The position numbers and the translations under genes were made by a program. A stretch of DNA of 64,000 bases, from NCBI RefSeq assembly GCF_024763615.1, contig NC_077223.1, positions 23,622,001 to 23,686,000 of the forward strand, given 5' to 3'. This document shows, in pieces, positions 63,779 through 64,000 of this stretch (positions are counted from its first letter, which is position 1; each line of letters opens with the position of its first letter). A model generated the notes under the pieces. The model searched no databases, was not told where the DNA came from, and saw only the letters and a list, made by a program, of their open reading frames with translations. The stretch is from Phlebotomus papatasi (lineage: Eukaryota > Arthropoda > Insecta > Diptera > Psychodidae).

Positions 63779-64000
63779 TAGGGTAAGTGTGCCAAATTTC
63801 GGCCACTTTGAGTGTAATTTCGGCCATGCAAATAAATTAATTGAAATTATGTATGTAATCTTCGAATAGTCAATGAATTCATTTTGATTTTAAATATTTA
63901 TTCATTTTAGGATGTATTAACACAAAGACCGTTAATTTTTAGTTATAATTTGAATTTAAATTGCGTTGTAAAAACTCAGTTTGGAAAGAGTCTTACAACA
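63779..64000. mobile_element. TAGGGTAAGTGT-family MITE, copy 3, cut by window end
   Basis: Begins TAGGGTAAGTGTGCCAAATT with CGGCCA motifs like 2660-3084. The right end lies beyond the window. Confidence 0.65.

Overview
This is an AT-rich, intron-rich animal nuclear window, almost certainly from an insect. The strongest clue is a complete calmodulin gene whose deduced 149-residue protein matches the canonical insect sequence as I remember it. The dense load of small inverted-repeat elements would fit a nematoceran dipteran such as a sand fly or mosquito, but that narrower placement is inference.

Two protein-coding genes can be assembled, both on the minus strand. Gene A has six coding exons from 25187 down to 881. 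It encodes a 356-residue protein that I do not recognise. All its splice phases agree, and its first intron is about 20 kb. Calmodulin has an ATG-only first coding exon at about 61740, then exons at 59728-59554, 41356-41114 and 41019-40991, with an 18 kb second intron. Everything else looks like introns, flanks and transposable elements.

Layout: 1-880 is the 3' flank of gene A, with many A-tracts on the sense strand. 881-5071 holds its last five exons. 5368-9884 is a complete LTR retrotransposon in intron 1, in the same orientation as the gene: identical 151-bp LTRs, a GCCTG target duplication, a polypurine tract and one open gag-pol frame. 9885-25042 is the rest of intron 1, packed with MITEs (short non-autonomous DNA elements). 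25043-25187 is the start exon, and the flank upstream of it may be the promoter. 25188-38780 is intergenic, with MITEs, nested MITEs and two remnants of non-LTR retrotransposon 3' ends. 38780-40990 is a strongly T-tract-rich flank (A-tracts on the sense strand) just 3' of calmodulin, probably its 3' UTR. 41357-59553 is calmodulin intron 2, again full of MITEs. 59729-61737 is intron 1, and 61741-64000 holds the probable 5' UTR and promoter.

No autonomous DNA transposase gene was found, so the MITEs must have been mobilised from elsewhere. They fall into several end types: TA-flanked with ends like TAGGGTAA; TTAA-flanked and piggyBac-like; 8-bp-duplication, hAT-like, with CAGGGG ends; CAGTAGA, pogo-like; and a group whose ends resemble CTGAGAAAAA and whose interiors repeat short palindromes. 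No single undescribed system stands out. The best leads are the likely recent retrotransposon insertion, the unnamed conserved-looking gene A, the A-tract 3' flanks, the reciprocal empty sites in a nested MITE pair, and the MITEs with internal palindrome arrays. Coordinates were read by eye. MITE borders are good to a few bases where I cite a TIR (terminal inverted repeat) and target duplication, and looser elsewhere.
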